The notes under the pieces were generated by a model, which ran no database searches, had not been told where the DNA came from, and worked only from the letters and a program-made list of their open reading frames with translations. Below, piece after piece: positions 1 through 12,100 of a stretch of 64,000 nt of DNA. The stretch lies in assembly GCA_036186865.1 (NCBI GenBank), contig AP025069.1, positions 22,240,868-22,304,867 on the forward strand, read 5' to 3'. Position 1 is the first letter of the stretch; every line of letters starts with the position of its first letter. This DNA is from Eustoma russellianum. Taxonomy: Eukaryota > Streptophyta > Magnoliopsida > Gentianales > Gentianaceae. The translations under genes were made by a program, and so were the position numbers.

Positions 1-277
1 GCCATTCAAGAAACAAAATTGCATGCCTTATACACATTATAAAATTCGGCCATCATATAATAATTATCAACCATGGCGCAACATGTATAACAATGCATCT
101 TCACTTATGTGGAATGGTCATGTATATGCTAATTCTTCTTATTTTCCAAATTATAATAATGCTAAAAATGTGCCTAGAAGGTATGTTCAATTTTGGATAC
201 CTAAGAGATATCTAAACAAGAATGGTGCCCCTGACATTCAAGGACCAAAGGTACCTAAAACTTTGTCTCCATTGTAG
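1..277 (+). pseudogene. copia gag C-terminal segment (copy 1)
   Basis: This is the last part of gag, rich in Tyr, Asn and His. It is open from about position 23 and matches the end of the gag reading frame in copy 2 (both contain the KRYLNKN/KGYLNKN and IQGPK region). It ends in TAG at 275-277, and the same frame continues directly into the protease. Copy 2 has a TAG at the same place (58874-58876), so the stop may be an old family feature rather than a new mutation. The start lies outside the window. No function beyond capsid-related gag is inferred. Confidence 0.8.
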
Positions 278-3200
278 GAAAAACGCAAAGAATGCAAGAA
301 GGAGGCAAAGTCAAAGAATTTGAAAACCAAATGGTTTTTAGATAGTGGATGTTCGAGGCATATGAAGGGCAACCCCAAACTATTCATCGAATTGGAATAT
401 ATCAAGAATGGAGGAAAAGTAACATTCGGTGACAACAACAAAAGACAAGTTGTTGGAAAAGGAATAATTGGGGACCCTAACACATTTCAAATACGACATG
501 TGTTGTTAGTAAGCAATCTCTCTTCTAATTTACTTAGTATTTCTCAACTTATAGATTGTGGTTATAATGTCTCTTTTCTTCCCAATTCTTGTGATATAAT
601 AAATGAAAAAGGAGAAACGGTTTTAAAAGGAAATAGAGATGGTAATATTTATACTCTTACCTTAGATAACATGTTAGATGCTAAGGTTAAGTGTCTAATA
701 TCACATGACTTAGATGTGAATTTATGGCATAGAAGATTAGGCCATATAGGAATTTCAACCATTAAGATATTATCTAAGAAGAATTTAATTAGAGGAATGC
801 CTAAGTTAGACTTAGATAATTTTCAAATGTGTGAAACATGTATTAAAGGAAAACACACTAAAGAAACATTAAAACCGAAACATGAAGTGAGTACCAGTCA
901 TGTACTAGAATTGCTTCACTTAGACTTATTTGGTCCAAGTAGGACAAGAAGTCTAGGTGGACACTATGTGTGGTCATAGTAGATGATTAATCACGCTACA
1001 CATGGACATTGTTCTTAACACACAAAGACGATGCTCCATTAGCAATCGAAACTCTTATTAAGCAACTTGAAAACATTTACGAAGAAAATGTTAAAAGGAT
1101 TAGAAGTGATAGAGGTGGAGAATTTAAAAACAAAGATGTAATCAAATTTTGTGAACTACATGGAATTAAACATGAATTCTCACGACCTAGAACACCACAA
1201 CTCAATGGAGTTGTTGAACGTAAAAATAGAACAATTCAAGAAGTTGCTAGGACAATGCTTTGTGAAAATAAATTACCTAAATATTTATGGGCTGAAGCTG
1301 TTAGTTGTGCATGCTATATTATAAATAGGCTTACTATTAGAAAGAAATTAAATAAAACGCCTTATGAATTGCTAAACAATAGACAACCTAAGATAGATTA
1401 TCTTAAAGTATTTGGATGTAAATGTTTTGTGCTGAACACTAAGGATAATCTAGATAAATTTGAACAAAAGTCTATTGAATGTATATTTGTTGGGTATTCA
1501 ACTAACTCAAGAGCATATAGGTGTTATAATCCTGCATCAAGAAAGATAATTGAATCCATACATGTAAAATTCAATGAAAATGCATGCTTTGAAGTTAGTG
1601 ATAAAACTCAACATAAACCTGAGGATAATGTTGAAAATATGTTTGATGATGATGTATTACTTGAGCTTGTACTTGATCATCTAGAACCAACTCCCCCTGA
1701 ACAAGACATGCATGAACCTTTAGATGAAATAAATGAAGAGACTTTGCAATTGGAAGATAATACAACTAATGATCCAATTACATATGATAATTTTCACACT
1801 AATAAAACATTTGAACAAGATGAGGGTGAACCTAGTCAATCTAGGAATTGGTGGCATCCTAAAGAATTAATCATTGGGGATCCAAGTGTTGGGGTTAGAA
1901 CACGTAGAAACATAAGTCAACTTGAAGGGTATAGCTTAGTCTCACACATAGAACCTAAGAATGTTAAGGAAGCCTTAGGTAACATATCATGGATAGATGT
2001 TATGCATGAGGAATTGAACCAATTCACAAGGAACAACGTATGGGACTTAGTACCTAAACCTGAAGACAAGTCTATCATAGGAACTAAATGGGTCTTTAGG
2101 AATAAAATGGACGAACAAGGAAATATTACAAGAAATAAGGCTAGGCTAGTCGCACAAGGGTATAATCAACAAGAAGGAATAGATTATGAAGAAACCTTTG
2201 CATTCGTTGCACGACTAGAAGCAATTAGATTGTTACTTGCTATTGCAAGTCTAAGTAATATTAAACTCTTCCAAATGGATGTCAAGAGTGCTTTCTTGAA
2301 TGGATACACCCAAGAAGAGGTGTTTGTCAAACAACCTCCTGGATTCGAAAATCCAAAGAATCCTAACCATGTGTACAAGCTTAAGAAAGCTTTATATGGT
2401 TTAAAACAAGCTCCAAGAGCTTGGTATGATAGATTTGCAAACTTTCTTATTGCAAATAATTATCAAAGGGGAACCATAGACAACACATTGTTCCTAAGAA
2501 GAAAACATAATGATTTGTTAATAGTTCAAATATATGTAGACAATATTATCTTTGGTTTAATTAACCCTACCTTAGTAAAAGACTTCGAAGAATGTATGAA
2601 GTCAGAATTTGAAATGTTAATGGTAGGAGAGTTGAATTATTTCTTAGGACTTCAAATCAAACAAACCCCTCAAGGAATTCACATTAGCCAACTTAAGTAT
2701 GCCAATGATATGATTAAGAAGTTTGGCTTTGAAGAATTGAAACCAACACCTACACCCATGAGTGTTAGCACCAAACTAGATAAGGATGAAAATGGTAAAC
2801 CTTTTGATGACACACTTTATAAGTCTATGATTGGCTCGTTGTTATACTTAACTGCATCAAGACCTGATATCATGTTTAGTGTGTGCATATGTGCTAGGTT
2901 TCAATCTTGTCCTAAGGTATCACATTAAAATGCAGTGAAAAAGATATTTAGATATCTTAAGCATACACCTCACTTAGGACTTTGGTATGATAGAAACGCT
3001 AAGTTGGAATTGTGCGCATATAGTGATGCTGATTATGGTGGTTGCAAGTTAGATAGAAAATCCACTAGCGGTACATGTCAATTCATAGGAACCAACTTGA
3101 TCTCTTGGTTTTCTAAAAAGCAAGCTAGTGTAGCTCTTTCTACCACTGAAGCCGAGTATATTGCTTTGAGTTTATGTACTACCCAAACACTTTGGCTTAC

Positions 3201-3486
3201 ACAGCAACTTAGTGATTTTGGCATTCAAATAAAAAAGATTCTAATTTTCTGCGATAGCACAAGTGCGATCAATCTTTCACGGAATCCGGTGCTTCATTCT
3301 ATGGCCAAACACATTGAGGTGCGATACCACTTTCTTCGCGATCATGTTCAAAATGAGGATATAGTCATAAACCATATAAGAACTGATCACCAAATAGCTG
3401 ACATCTTTATCAAACCCCTTAATCAAGCCACTTTTGAAAACTTACGAGCCAAGTTAGGCATGATGACTTACGACACCATTGTATAG
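278..3486 (+). pseudogene. copia pol polyprotein, broken (protease-integrase-RT-RNase H)
   Basis: Domains in order: aspartic protease with the DSG triad at about 341-349; GAG-pre-integrase with LWHRRLGH near 724 and the CETC zinc ligands near 829; integrase core with SDRGGEF near 1099 and the PQLNGVVERKNRT block near 1195; reverse transcriptase from about 2040; RNase H with YSDADYGG near 3018, ending in TAG at 3484-3486. Three lesions are visible. First, a small deletion and a stop at 970-1000 destroy the integrase start that is intact in copy 2. Second, TAA at 2926-2928 replaces a Tyr codon between RT and RNase H. Third, the RT active site reads YVDN instead of YVDD (codon 2542-2544), losing a metal-binding Asp. 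Confidence 0.93.
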
Positions 3487-3716
3487 TTCTATCTTTTGCA
3501 TGATTTGCAAAATAAAGAGGGAGATAAAATAAGAACATGATTTTAGTTGGTAAGTCATATGCTAAGTTTCAATTGGTATAAGTTGAGTATAGGTTAAGGG
3601 GGAGAGTATAAGTTGAGGGAGAGCATACTATTTAAAAGTTTGTTAAAAACAAAGTTTGAAAACAATTGGTAAGGTTGTGACATTAAAATCATGTTAGTTT
3701 ATTTTGAAAATCATCC

Positions 3717-3729
3717 AAAAGGGGGAGAA
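3717..3729 (+). other. polypurine tract of copia copy 1
   Basis: The purine run AAAAGGGGGAGAA lies directly before the LTR TG. The identical tract is present in copy 2 at 55408-55420 on the minus strand. It primes plus-strand DNA synthesis in LTR elements. Confidence 0.9.
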
Positions 3730-3842
3730 TGTTGAGAAATATGTTTGGATAATTTTCAAAGACATAATTTTAAGTGGTGAATGCTTAAAAATGTCACACA
3801 TGATTTTACGTGTGATTAAAAGTTGAAAAGTTGAAAAAGTTG

Positions 3843-4092
3843 ACATCGATCTCTCAGGTAGGTGCACATCGATCAATCTATGTACATAGATCTCTCACAT
3901 CGATCGATCTATGTAAGGCAGTGAAAGTTCAAGACCTTACTGTGAGACATCGATCTCTAAACCTGAGACACACCGATCGATCGATGTACATCAAACCCTC
4001 ACTTCGATTGATTGATGTAGGTCAGAGACAAAACCTGAACCTTTCTGTGAGACATCGATCTCTGAAGCTGAGGCACTTCGATCGATTGATGT
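3843..4092 (+). repeat. degenerate palindromic CATCGATCGATG array inside LTR
   Basis: About eight imperfect copies of CATCGATC(T/G)(A/G)TG-type motifs lie in roughly 250 bp. Two larger blocks, each beginning GTGAGACATCGATCTCT and ending in a GATCGATnGATGT palindrome, lie about 100 bp apart (near 3944 and 4046). Copy 2 LTRs keep only a short remnant of this array (55264-55305 and 63566-63603). The array is in U3, upstream of the TATA box. Confidence 0.75.
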
Positions 4093-4785
4093 CTAGGGTT
4101 TGTAGAAATATTTTTCTAAAAAGTGTTAAAATGGTTGTTTTCATTTGTATATGATTTATACATGTTTATCATGTGATTATTATGTGTTTGTGGTGATCAT
4201 AAATGTCTTGTGACTAACGTGCCTTGGAAGTTTCTACAACTTACCAAAAAAGGCAAAATTGGTATTTTGAGTTTTGTAGGAACGTCACATGGTGAAAATA
4301 TTTCAAGGATGTATTCTTATACTATTTATCATGACAAAGGTGATATCATAATTATTTCTGACCATCCGGGTCATTTCTGGAGTTTTCATATACCAGGGGT
4401 ATTTTGGTCATTTCACCCCAAGGGTATTTTTGGTATTTTCACTCAAGGAATCTCTTGAGCATATTATTATCTTCATTCTGGAGCTGAGTTATTATTAATG
4501 TGAAGATAATATGGTGATTCTCTATTTTATTCTCTCACATGATGATATTATTGACTATAGCTAGATATGTGACGATTTGAGATGCCACATTCTATTTTTT
4601 CTTGAAGACACTCTTATATATGTTATCGGAGCATAGTTATCATCATTATTCAGAGATATAAATGGTGTCCAAGGTGTGGAATTGTTCATGACATATAAGA
4701 AGAAATATTGGGAATTTCGGTGTTACATGTTGACATAATCTTGTCAACTATTATCTATTAATTCCTTCTTCAAAAATCTGAGTTG

Positions 4786-4788
<3 letters not shown>

Positions 4789-4855
<67 letters not shown>

Positions 4856-4862
4856 ATATATA
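4789..4862 (+). repeat. (CA)n(TA)n microsatellite inside LTR
   Basis: A CA run passes directly into a TA run. Copy 2 LTRs have only a short ATATATAT at the equivalent place, so the tract expanded in copy 1. Confidence 0.9.
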
Positions 4863-5474
4863 TGTTGAAAACATGCATATGCAGTTGGATATGATGTGTA
4901 ATTTATTTTATGGCTTGGTGACTAGTGGACAAATAAAAAAGGAGCTAGTTGGCAAAAATGCCAACTTGGAAATATTCAAATGTAGCCAAACGGCTACTTG
5001 GTATTCATGACTATTTTCAGCAGATTTTTGAAGTCAAATGAAGACTTTACATGTCCTATTATTGTGCTTGAAGTTGAGGATATTTTGGTGGTATTATCCT
5101 TTCTTATTATCTTCATTTTACAAAAGATAATCAAGATTATTTTTTGGATAATTCAATTATGTAGCCAACGGCTACTACACTTGTTTTGGAGCTGAATTTG
5201 AGTTGTTTTTATCCAAGAAAAGTCAGCCTCACATGTCCTATATTTATGCCAAGAAGTTGAGGCTTTATTGGTGGAATTATCTCTATTTTGCTAAGGATAA
5301 ATCAATACAATTCCATGGTGTAATTTTCGGCCAAAAAGGTGTTTCCAAGGTGGACAAATTATGTTGTCTTATTTTTCCAAGTGTACAAGGCCAACTAATG
5401 ATATGAAGACACTTGGAATTCATGATGAAGATGGTGACACATGTGCATTCTTATCTCTAAGGCTCAATTCACAC

Positions 5475-5482
5475 TATAAATA
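5475..5482 (+). promoter_or_regulatory. TATA box of the copy 1 LTR promoter
   Basis: TATAAATA followed by GAGG, about 1.07 kb before the LTR end. It is conserved in both LTRs of copy 2 (53949-53956 and 62250-62257, minus strand), which supports a real Pol II start region. Confidence 0.7.
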
Positions 5483-6579
5483 GAGGCAATGGTCAAGGAG
5501 ATGAAACACACTTGAAGCTTACAAGCATTTGTTGAATTGTCTAGCTATCATCTTCTTCTTGTTGTTGTTCTTGTTCCATTCTTTGTAGCAAATGTGTTCT
5601 TGTTGTTTTTGTTGAGCTACAAGCCACTTGAGCTTCATTTGTAAGATTGATTAGCCATTCCTATAAGGCTATATCAATAGGTGGTACAGGTGTTGAAACT
5701 AAGTGTTGCTTACAAGGTGATTATCTAAGTCTTGAATAGGGTTGGTGTATAACCCAAGGATCAAGCTTAATTCTTGTTGTAAGGTGATTCATTTCATAGT
5801 AAAATCCAAGGAAAGGTGTTCCTTGGGACTGGAGTAGGTCACATTGACCGAACCAGGATAAATCCTTGGTGTTCTTGTCTTGTTTCTTCATTTCTATTTT
5901 CTACCCGTTTTTACTGCAGTTTTCACACAACTTCTCACAATTTGAAAAAATAGCTAACCACTTTCAAAATTCGTGATTTTTGGTGGAGTTATATTTCAGA
6001 CTGTTAGCTTTCATTTTCAACAAGAATCACTTAATTTGAGCAAGGGAAAGTTTGTCTTTCAGTCTTTGCAAGATAACTGCTCCAATCTGGCTGTAATCTA
6101 ACCAGTTTTGAGAAAACTTGAATTCTGTATTTATCAAGAATTGTTTAAGGTCAGGGCCTTTTGGAAACATCATCTACACATCCCAACCTTTTTGGTTAAG
6201 TATTCAAAGAGAAACATGTTTTTCAAAATCAGCAACATTCTGTCCGATTCTGTCCAGATTGACCATCTGAATCTTTTTATTTGTTTGAAGGACCAAACAA
6301 TCTTATTTCTGCCTGATTTTTGGACAGAGTCTTGTTAACACATTAATGTTAAATTCTGAAAATTTTCATAATTTTTGGAGTTGTGTACAATTATGTTTGA
6401 ATTTTTCAAATACGACACCTGAATCTGAGGTGGTCTTAGATTCTGTTTTCAAAGGGGATCTTTACAAAGGGTTGTAGTGTAATTTCTGCTAACAACTATT
6501 CACCCCCCTCTAATGGTGTTTATTGCAGGTGCACGGTCCAACACAATTCTCCTTTTATAATACAACCTTTTACTTAAAC

Positions 6580-6581
<2 letters not shown>

Positions 6582-6636
<55 letters not shown>

Positions 6637-6666
6637 AACATTTATATATATATATATATATATATT
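6582..6666. repeat. TA microsatellite, two blocks
   Basis: Two TA runs are separated by a duplicated TTTAAACATT. They lie directly after the copia LTR and before an LTR-like block. The 38 bases between LTR and microsatellite (6544-6581) show nothing recognisable. Confidence 0.9.
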
Positions 6667-6668
6667 AA

Positions 6669-7264
6669 TGTCACAGCCGAAACAAAATAGACAAAAACAT
6701 AAAACATGTACACAATATTTCTATACAACAGTGGAAGCAACTAAAGCATATAACACAAAGCATATATCAATTTATATTATAACAATTTAAATTAACAAGT
6801 AATGCAAATAACAAACAAAATATATAAAATTGACTCAAAAAGAGAGGAGCCACCTATCTCTTGGTTGTAGTCTAAAGCTAATGATGGTCTTGTGGTGGTT
6901 GTGGTTGTGGTAGTGGTAGTGGTAGTGTTGGCCTTCACACCCTTCCTCCTTCCTTCTTCCTTCTTCTTTCTTTCCTTTCTTTTCCCTCTATTTTCTTTTC
7001 CTCACTAATCCTTCTCATCACTCCACTCTCTATTTTTCCTTTAAGCACTCACGGCACCTCACTCCTTTTTTTCTTGATGCTTGGCCTTTTGGCCTTTTTT
7101 TTATATTTAAGAGAAGGAGAAAGTTTCATCCTCCTTAGCTAATTAGGATAAGCTAATATTAAAGTATGTTAAGGGTATTAATGGTGGAGATTAGTTGAAA
7201 GGTTTTTTAATATAATATCATTTTATTTATTATTTGATTTTTCTAATAATTACGGGGTATAACA
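6669..7264 (-). repeat. LTR-like block, probably Ty3/gypsy solo LTR
   Basis: Read on the minus strand, this 596-bp block begins TGTTATACCCCG and ends GGCTGTGACA, which are typical plant gypsy LTR ends. The gypsy LTR at 28731 also starts TGTTATACC. It contains pyrimidine-rich CCTTCCTCC-type repeats and an AT-rich flank. There is no polypurine tract or primer site next to it, so it looks like a solo LTR. The flanking 5-mers (ATTAA and GGTTG) do not match, so either the ends are slightly wrong or the flanks have changed. Confidence 0.5.
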
Positions 7265-7325
7265 GGTTGAGTAGCATTTATCCCATCCCTGGGTGTCGAG
7301 TTCGATTCACGTCCACTAATTTTTA

Positions 7326-7392
7326 AATATATACATATATATATATACACATATATATATACACATATATATAAACACATATATATACATAC

Positions 7393-7423
<31 letters not shown>

Positions 7424-7445
7424 CATACATATATATACACATACA
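7326..7445. repeat. ATAT/ACAT microsatellite
   Basis: A long run of AT with interspersed ACAT units. A similar short run is at 7663-7705, just before the LINE. The short ORFs on the minus strand here are microsatellite artefacts. Confidence 0.9.
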
Positions 7446-7570
7446 TTTTTAATCGAAAGACGGGCGGTACTGTCCGGTGTTTTATTGATATAAGCCCTCA
7501 CTTATGGCGGAGGAATACCGTGGTTTAATTTGAAGCGCCCTATCTACGGGAGACTCTCCCAAAGAAAATA
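7446..7570 (-). mobile_element. 3' tail of a truncated LINE on the minus strand
   Basis: On the minus strand this holds the tail motif TCCTCCGCCATAAGTGAGG followed by an AATAAA-like region. It is the same tail as the LINE at 13753-13795: 24 identical bases (7496-7519 against 13753-13776) and looser similarity beyond. The two tails are in opposite orientation. The rest of this LINE is not visible, so it is probably a severely 5'-truncated insertion. The stretch 7571-7707 holds no gene. Confidence 0.5.
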
Positions 7571-7846
7571 AAGAAATAGCTATACAAGAGTCTATAATGT
7601 ATAAAAAAGATACGCGTATAACTAAGCGGCGTATACTAAGTGGCGTATAATGTATAGAGTATATATGTATACATATATGTATACATATACATATATATAT
7701 ATATATGGGTAGAAAATATGAATAATATTATGCCCCTCCTCTCTCTGCCCTCCTGCGATTTGCAGCGACTGGCGACGTAGCCGCTCGCCGGCTGCGTTGC
7801 CATTCCTGCTACTCCTTTCTTTCCTACTTCGACTTCGCCATTAACC

Positions 7847-9175
7847 ATGCAATCAGATACTACTCACAACCCTAACCAGACGCCACCACCTATCTCGGAT
7901 CAGCCGCCAACCGTAGTTCAGCCGCGATCATATGCTTCCTTATTCTCACCGTCTCCGACAACAATGGCTTCTAAGCCTATCCAAAAATACAAGGGTGATC
8001 CAATGATCACATTTACATAGGAAGAGATACACTCATTGGCAGCCCCATATAGATTCACATTCGTGGGGACATTCTAGTACGGGCGTCCTCCTCTTGCCAC
8101 GATTCGATCGACCATCGATCGGGTTGGATTTGCGGGGGCAGTCAAGGTTGTCTTGTTGGACGCCACACATGTTTTGCTGCATTTCGATCAAGAACAGGAC
8201 TATTATCGCTGTTTTTCACGTCAGGGTTGGATGATCTCCGAAAAGCACATGCGTGTCACCAAGTGGATGCTTGACTATGACCCAGCCGTTGAAGTTCCAA
8301 TCGTTTCTATATGGGTATCATTCCCTGGTCTCCTTATTCATTTTCATCGAAAGATGTGCTCTTTAATATTGAACAAATTCTTGGCACACCGCTTAAACTT
8401 GACGCGACAATAGCAACGATAAACCGTCCCTCTGTGGCACGTATATGCATTGAGTTGGACGTCTCCAAGGAATTACCAAAACACGTTCACATACAAACCT
8501 CTACAAGAATTATAGCCCAATCTGTTGAATATGAGGATCTTCTATCATACTGTGCAGACTGTTACAGATTAGGTCACATCACTGCAGATTGTGGTAAGCC
8601 AGCCACAGATGCCATCGATCATGAGCAACTGCTTCGGCGCTCTACAGTATTGGATAAAGGAAAAAGCCAATGCAACAACGAAAACAACAACGTTGGACGC
8701 CAAAAAAAATCCACCGCAGGCTGTTTTGCATGAGACTACACCTTCTGTAAATCCCGTCCCATCGGCATCAAAAGATGTTCTCTTCCCCATGATTCAGAAG
8801 CAACCTCAGTCGCCTGATCTGGGGGTAACAATTGGGATTACAGACGCTCAGGAGATTTCACATTTGCGAGGTATTGATGATTGTATGGTGGGGGATATTG
8901 CAACGCACGCAGCCTCCTCCTCTCATTCGGATAATGAACTGAACCTTCCTTTAGAGGTGTATCGATTGGATGAGCAGGATAATGATCCTTATGCAGGTAT
9001 TGCCAATTTATTTGAAGCAAATGAATTAGCATCTAATCTGCAATGTGCCATTGTTAAGATACCGCAACTCAGTGAGGCACCTCGAATACTGCGTCGATCG
9101 CAGCAACCACTTTCGCCTTGCCTTACCAGGCTACGTGCTGCTCACCTCACTAACTCTTTTGATGCGTTATCTTAA
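7847..9175 (+). pseudogene. LINE ORF1 (DUF4283-like, zinc knuckle)
   Basis: It starts at the ATG at 7847, with a Pro/Ser/Thr-rich N-terminus. A DUF4283-like nucleic-acid-binding region follows, then the knuckle YCADCYRLGHITADC (C-x2-C-x4-H-x4-C) near 8550-8594. The reading frame is broken by TAG codons near 8018 and 8075, and by frame changes near 8330 and 8600-8700. It ends in TAA at 9173-9175, overlapping the ORF2 ATG in the string TAATG. ORF1 proteins coat LINE RNA; this role is inferred from the family. Confidence 0.75.
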
Positions 9176-12100
9176 TGAAGATAATTATATGGAATGTACG
9201 AGGTATAAAGACCTTGCTTCATAGACTGCTTACTCTTGTAAGATGACATCAGTTGCATATTTTAGTTGTGATAGAACCAAAGCTTCGTTCTTCTTCATTA
9301 TTATCGTATCAGCTGCAATTAGGTTTCTCAAAATCTTTGTCTGCGTGTAATGATCATATATGGTTTTTTTGGAAGGAATCAATCGTGGTGCAAGAGGATA
9401 TTTGGTCTGGACAGCAGAATTTCTCTGTTAAATATCAATGGCTGACAACAGGTGAGCGATTTTGGCTCACTGCGGTATATGCGCAATATACAATATCTGC
9501 TCGTCATCCATTGTGGGCTGATATGCAATCTTTTCATGATTCGCTGAATATTCCATGGTTGGTTGGTGGAGATTTTAATACATATCGTACACTAGAGGAA
9601 CATCCGGGACGCTCTTCTCCCACTTTGCGTTCATTGCAGGATTTTAATGATTGTGCTCAAATCTGCGATTTGCAAGAAATATCCTTTCAAGGATCCCTCT
9701 TTACTTGGTGTGATGGTCGAGGTTTGGACCGTGTATGGCGTCGGCTAGACAGATTATTGTGTTCTTCTGCAATTTTGGAAATGTTTCCAGTTGCTCAGGT
9801 TCAGCATCTTACAAGGGCAACTTCAGATCATGCGCCTTTATTTTTGACATGTGATTCATCCACTCAGCGGGGTCCTGCAGCTTTCAGATATCTTGATGTT
9901 TGGGCTTCGCATCCTGATTTTGATGATTTTGTTCAGAACACTTGGGCATCTTTTCCAATAGCGGGCGGCATGTGGGATTTATTTGATAAGCTGCGACGTT
10001 TAAGAAAAGAATTAAAGCGATGAAATAAGGAGATTTTTGGTAATATATTCGATGCGGTAGCACAGGCTGAATTACGCGCATTTCGTTATGAAAGGGACTT
10101 TGATTCCAATCCTAATAACATGACGCGTACAACATATCATCACGGTGTTGCTCAGTTGCAACTTGCTCAGAAACGCGCGTTCCTTTATTGGAAACAAAAA
10201 GCAAATATTAAATGGCTAAAGGAAGGAGATGCCAACACATCGTTTTATCATAACACAGTGAAGGAGAAAAGACGGAAACAAGCCATTATGCGAATACTGC
10301 GTCCGAACGGAACAGAATGCCTAATCAATACTGATATTGAAACCGAGACAGTTCGTTATTTTCAGACTTATTTGCCGCCGAACCAGTGACGGATTGTGAT
10401 TCCATTCTGCGCCACATCCCAACATTATTGACTTAGGAGGATAATGCAATGTTACAAGAAATTCCAACCGAAGAAGAGGTGAAGCAAGCAGTGTGGGACC
10501 TTAGCCCAACTAGTGCGACAGGTCCAGATGGTTACCCGGGCTCCTTTTATAGAAGATACTGGCGCCTCATTCACTCTGATATTCTTAAGGCGGTGCAGGA
10601 GTTTTATTTGGGTGTCCAGGTACCAAGGCAGGTGGCGGCAGCAACAATTGTATTAATACCCAAAGTTCTCAATCCTCAGACTTTTGCAGACTTCAGACTG
10701 ATCTGTCTCACAAATTTTATATCAAAGGTTATAACACGCTTGCTCTCTACTCGTCTGGGGCGCCTATTATCGAAGATTATCTCGTCGGAGCAGGCGGGAT
10801 TTATGCAAGGCTGAGGTATTACAGAGAAAATACTGCTTGCTCAAGAAATGGTCCATGTGTTGGACAAGCGGCTACGAGGAGGTCAGTTGATGCTTAAACT
10901 AGACATGACTAAAGCTTTTGATCGGGTTAGTTCGCATTATCTTGATATGCTATTGCATCGCATGGGGTTTGATTCGCGCCTAATTCGAATTATGCTAAAC
11001 AACTTGAGATCCACTTGGTGTTCCATTCTTATTAATGGAAAGCAAACATGTTTTTTTCCGATGGGACGCGGTGTTGAACTGGGAGATCCGCTATCCCCTT
11101 TATTGTTTATCATATCATCAGAAGGTTTCTCTAGGGGGTTAAAAGCACTGATGTCTACAGGAGAAATAAAAGGGTTTACTGCAGGAAGAGTGCCATGCGT
11201 TTCGCACCTAGGATTTGCAGATGATCTATTGGTTTTTCTAAACAGAAGCAACGTAAATTTGACCAAATTTCATTCTTTCTTGACATCATATCAGCATGCA
11301 TCAGAACAATTGGTGAATTACCATAAAAGCCAGATTGTGGTTGGTAGTGGCGTTTCTGGTCCTGCTGCTTCGTCAATTTTAGGGATGCGGTTAGCATCTT
11401 TGCCCATCAAGTATCTTGGATCCTTTTTGTATAAAGGTATCAAACGAGCAAGATTTTGTACTTCTATTATCAACCATTTTGAGGCGAAATTGGCATCTTG
11501 GTCCAATAAACTTTTATCAATGGCTGGAAGATTGGTGTTATTGAAGCACGTTTTAAGCTCCATGCCCATACATGTCATAGCGAGTTCACGATTGCTGAAG
11601 AGAGTGGTTGATGTTCTAACCCGTAAAATGGCAGCATTTCTCTGGAAAGATCGTTATCAATGGCGCTCCTGGTCCTCTATATGCCGTCCAACAATTGAAG
11701 GAGGTTTGTGTATTCGTAATCTTTTGGGGGTTCAGAAGACTTATGATTGTCAATTATGGTGGAAGTATCATCATTCTAACACCTTATGGGCTGAATTTAA
11801 CAAGCGCAAATATGGTAATCGTCCTTCCCTATATTCTCACATATATGATTCTTCAACTTGGAAGCGATTATGTAACATCGATGCATTTATGGCGGCCCAT
11901 ACAGCATGGATGGGTACTTCCTTTCAATGGTTGCCGGATTCCAATGGACAGTTCTCAATTAAATCGGCATATACAGTTATAACGACATCCGGCTTTAATG
12001 CTCAAAGTGTGTATCGATTTGTCTGGTGGAAGAACTTACATCCAAGCGCGAGGATTTTCTTATGGAGGCTATGGTCAAACTCTCTGCCCATGGTGAATAA

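Larger units (their letters stand above)
1..6543 (+). mobile_element. SIRE-like Ty1/copia retrotransposon, copy 1 (5' end outside window)
   Basis: The order is gag C-terminus, protease, integrase, reverse transcriptase, RNase H, polypurine tract and 3' LTR, which is the copia order (integrase before RT). It belongs to the same family as the complete element at 52871-63706, because the proteins are nearly identical and the LTR ends match (TGTTGAG...GTCCAACA). The 5' LTR and most of gag lie left of the window. Pol is broken in at least two places and one catalytic RT residue is changed, so this copy cannot act on its own. The SIRE assignment rests on the long gag, the very long LTR and the family's CCHC gag seen in copy 2. 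Confidence 0.93.
3730..6543 (+). repeat. 3' LTR of SIRE-like copy 1 (2,814 bp)
   Basis: It starts TGTTGAGAAATATG just after the polypurine tract and ends GGTGCACGGTCCAACA, giving terminal TGTTG/CAACA inverted repeats. The same ends bound the two LTRs of copy 2 (2,537 and 2,536 bp). It is about 280 bp longer than those LTRs, mostly because of the CGATCG-type array at 3843-4092 and a CA/TA microsatellite at 4789-4862. A TATA box lies at 5475-5482. The matching 5' LTR is outside the window, so the target duplication cannot be checked. Confidence 0.9.

Noticed and set aside
4783..5010. 75-codon ORF with THTHTH/IYIYIY repeats
   Set aside because: It is a translation of the CA/TA microsatellite inside the LTR.
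6664..7269. Target duplication for the LTR-like block at 6669-7264
   Set aside because: The flanking 5-mers ATTAA and GGTTG do not match.
7243..7501. Two minus-strand ORFs rich in Tyr/Ile/Cys
   Set aside because: They come from the ATAT/ACAT microsatellite and share no real protein features.
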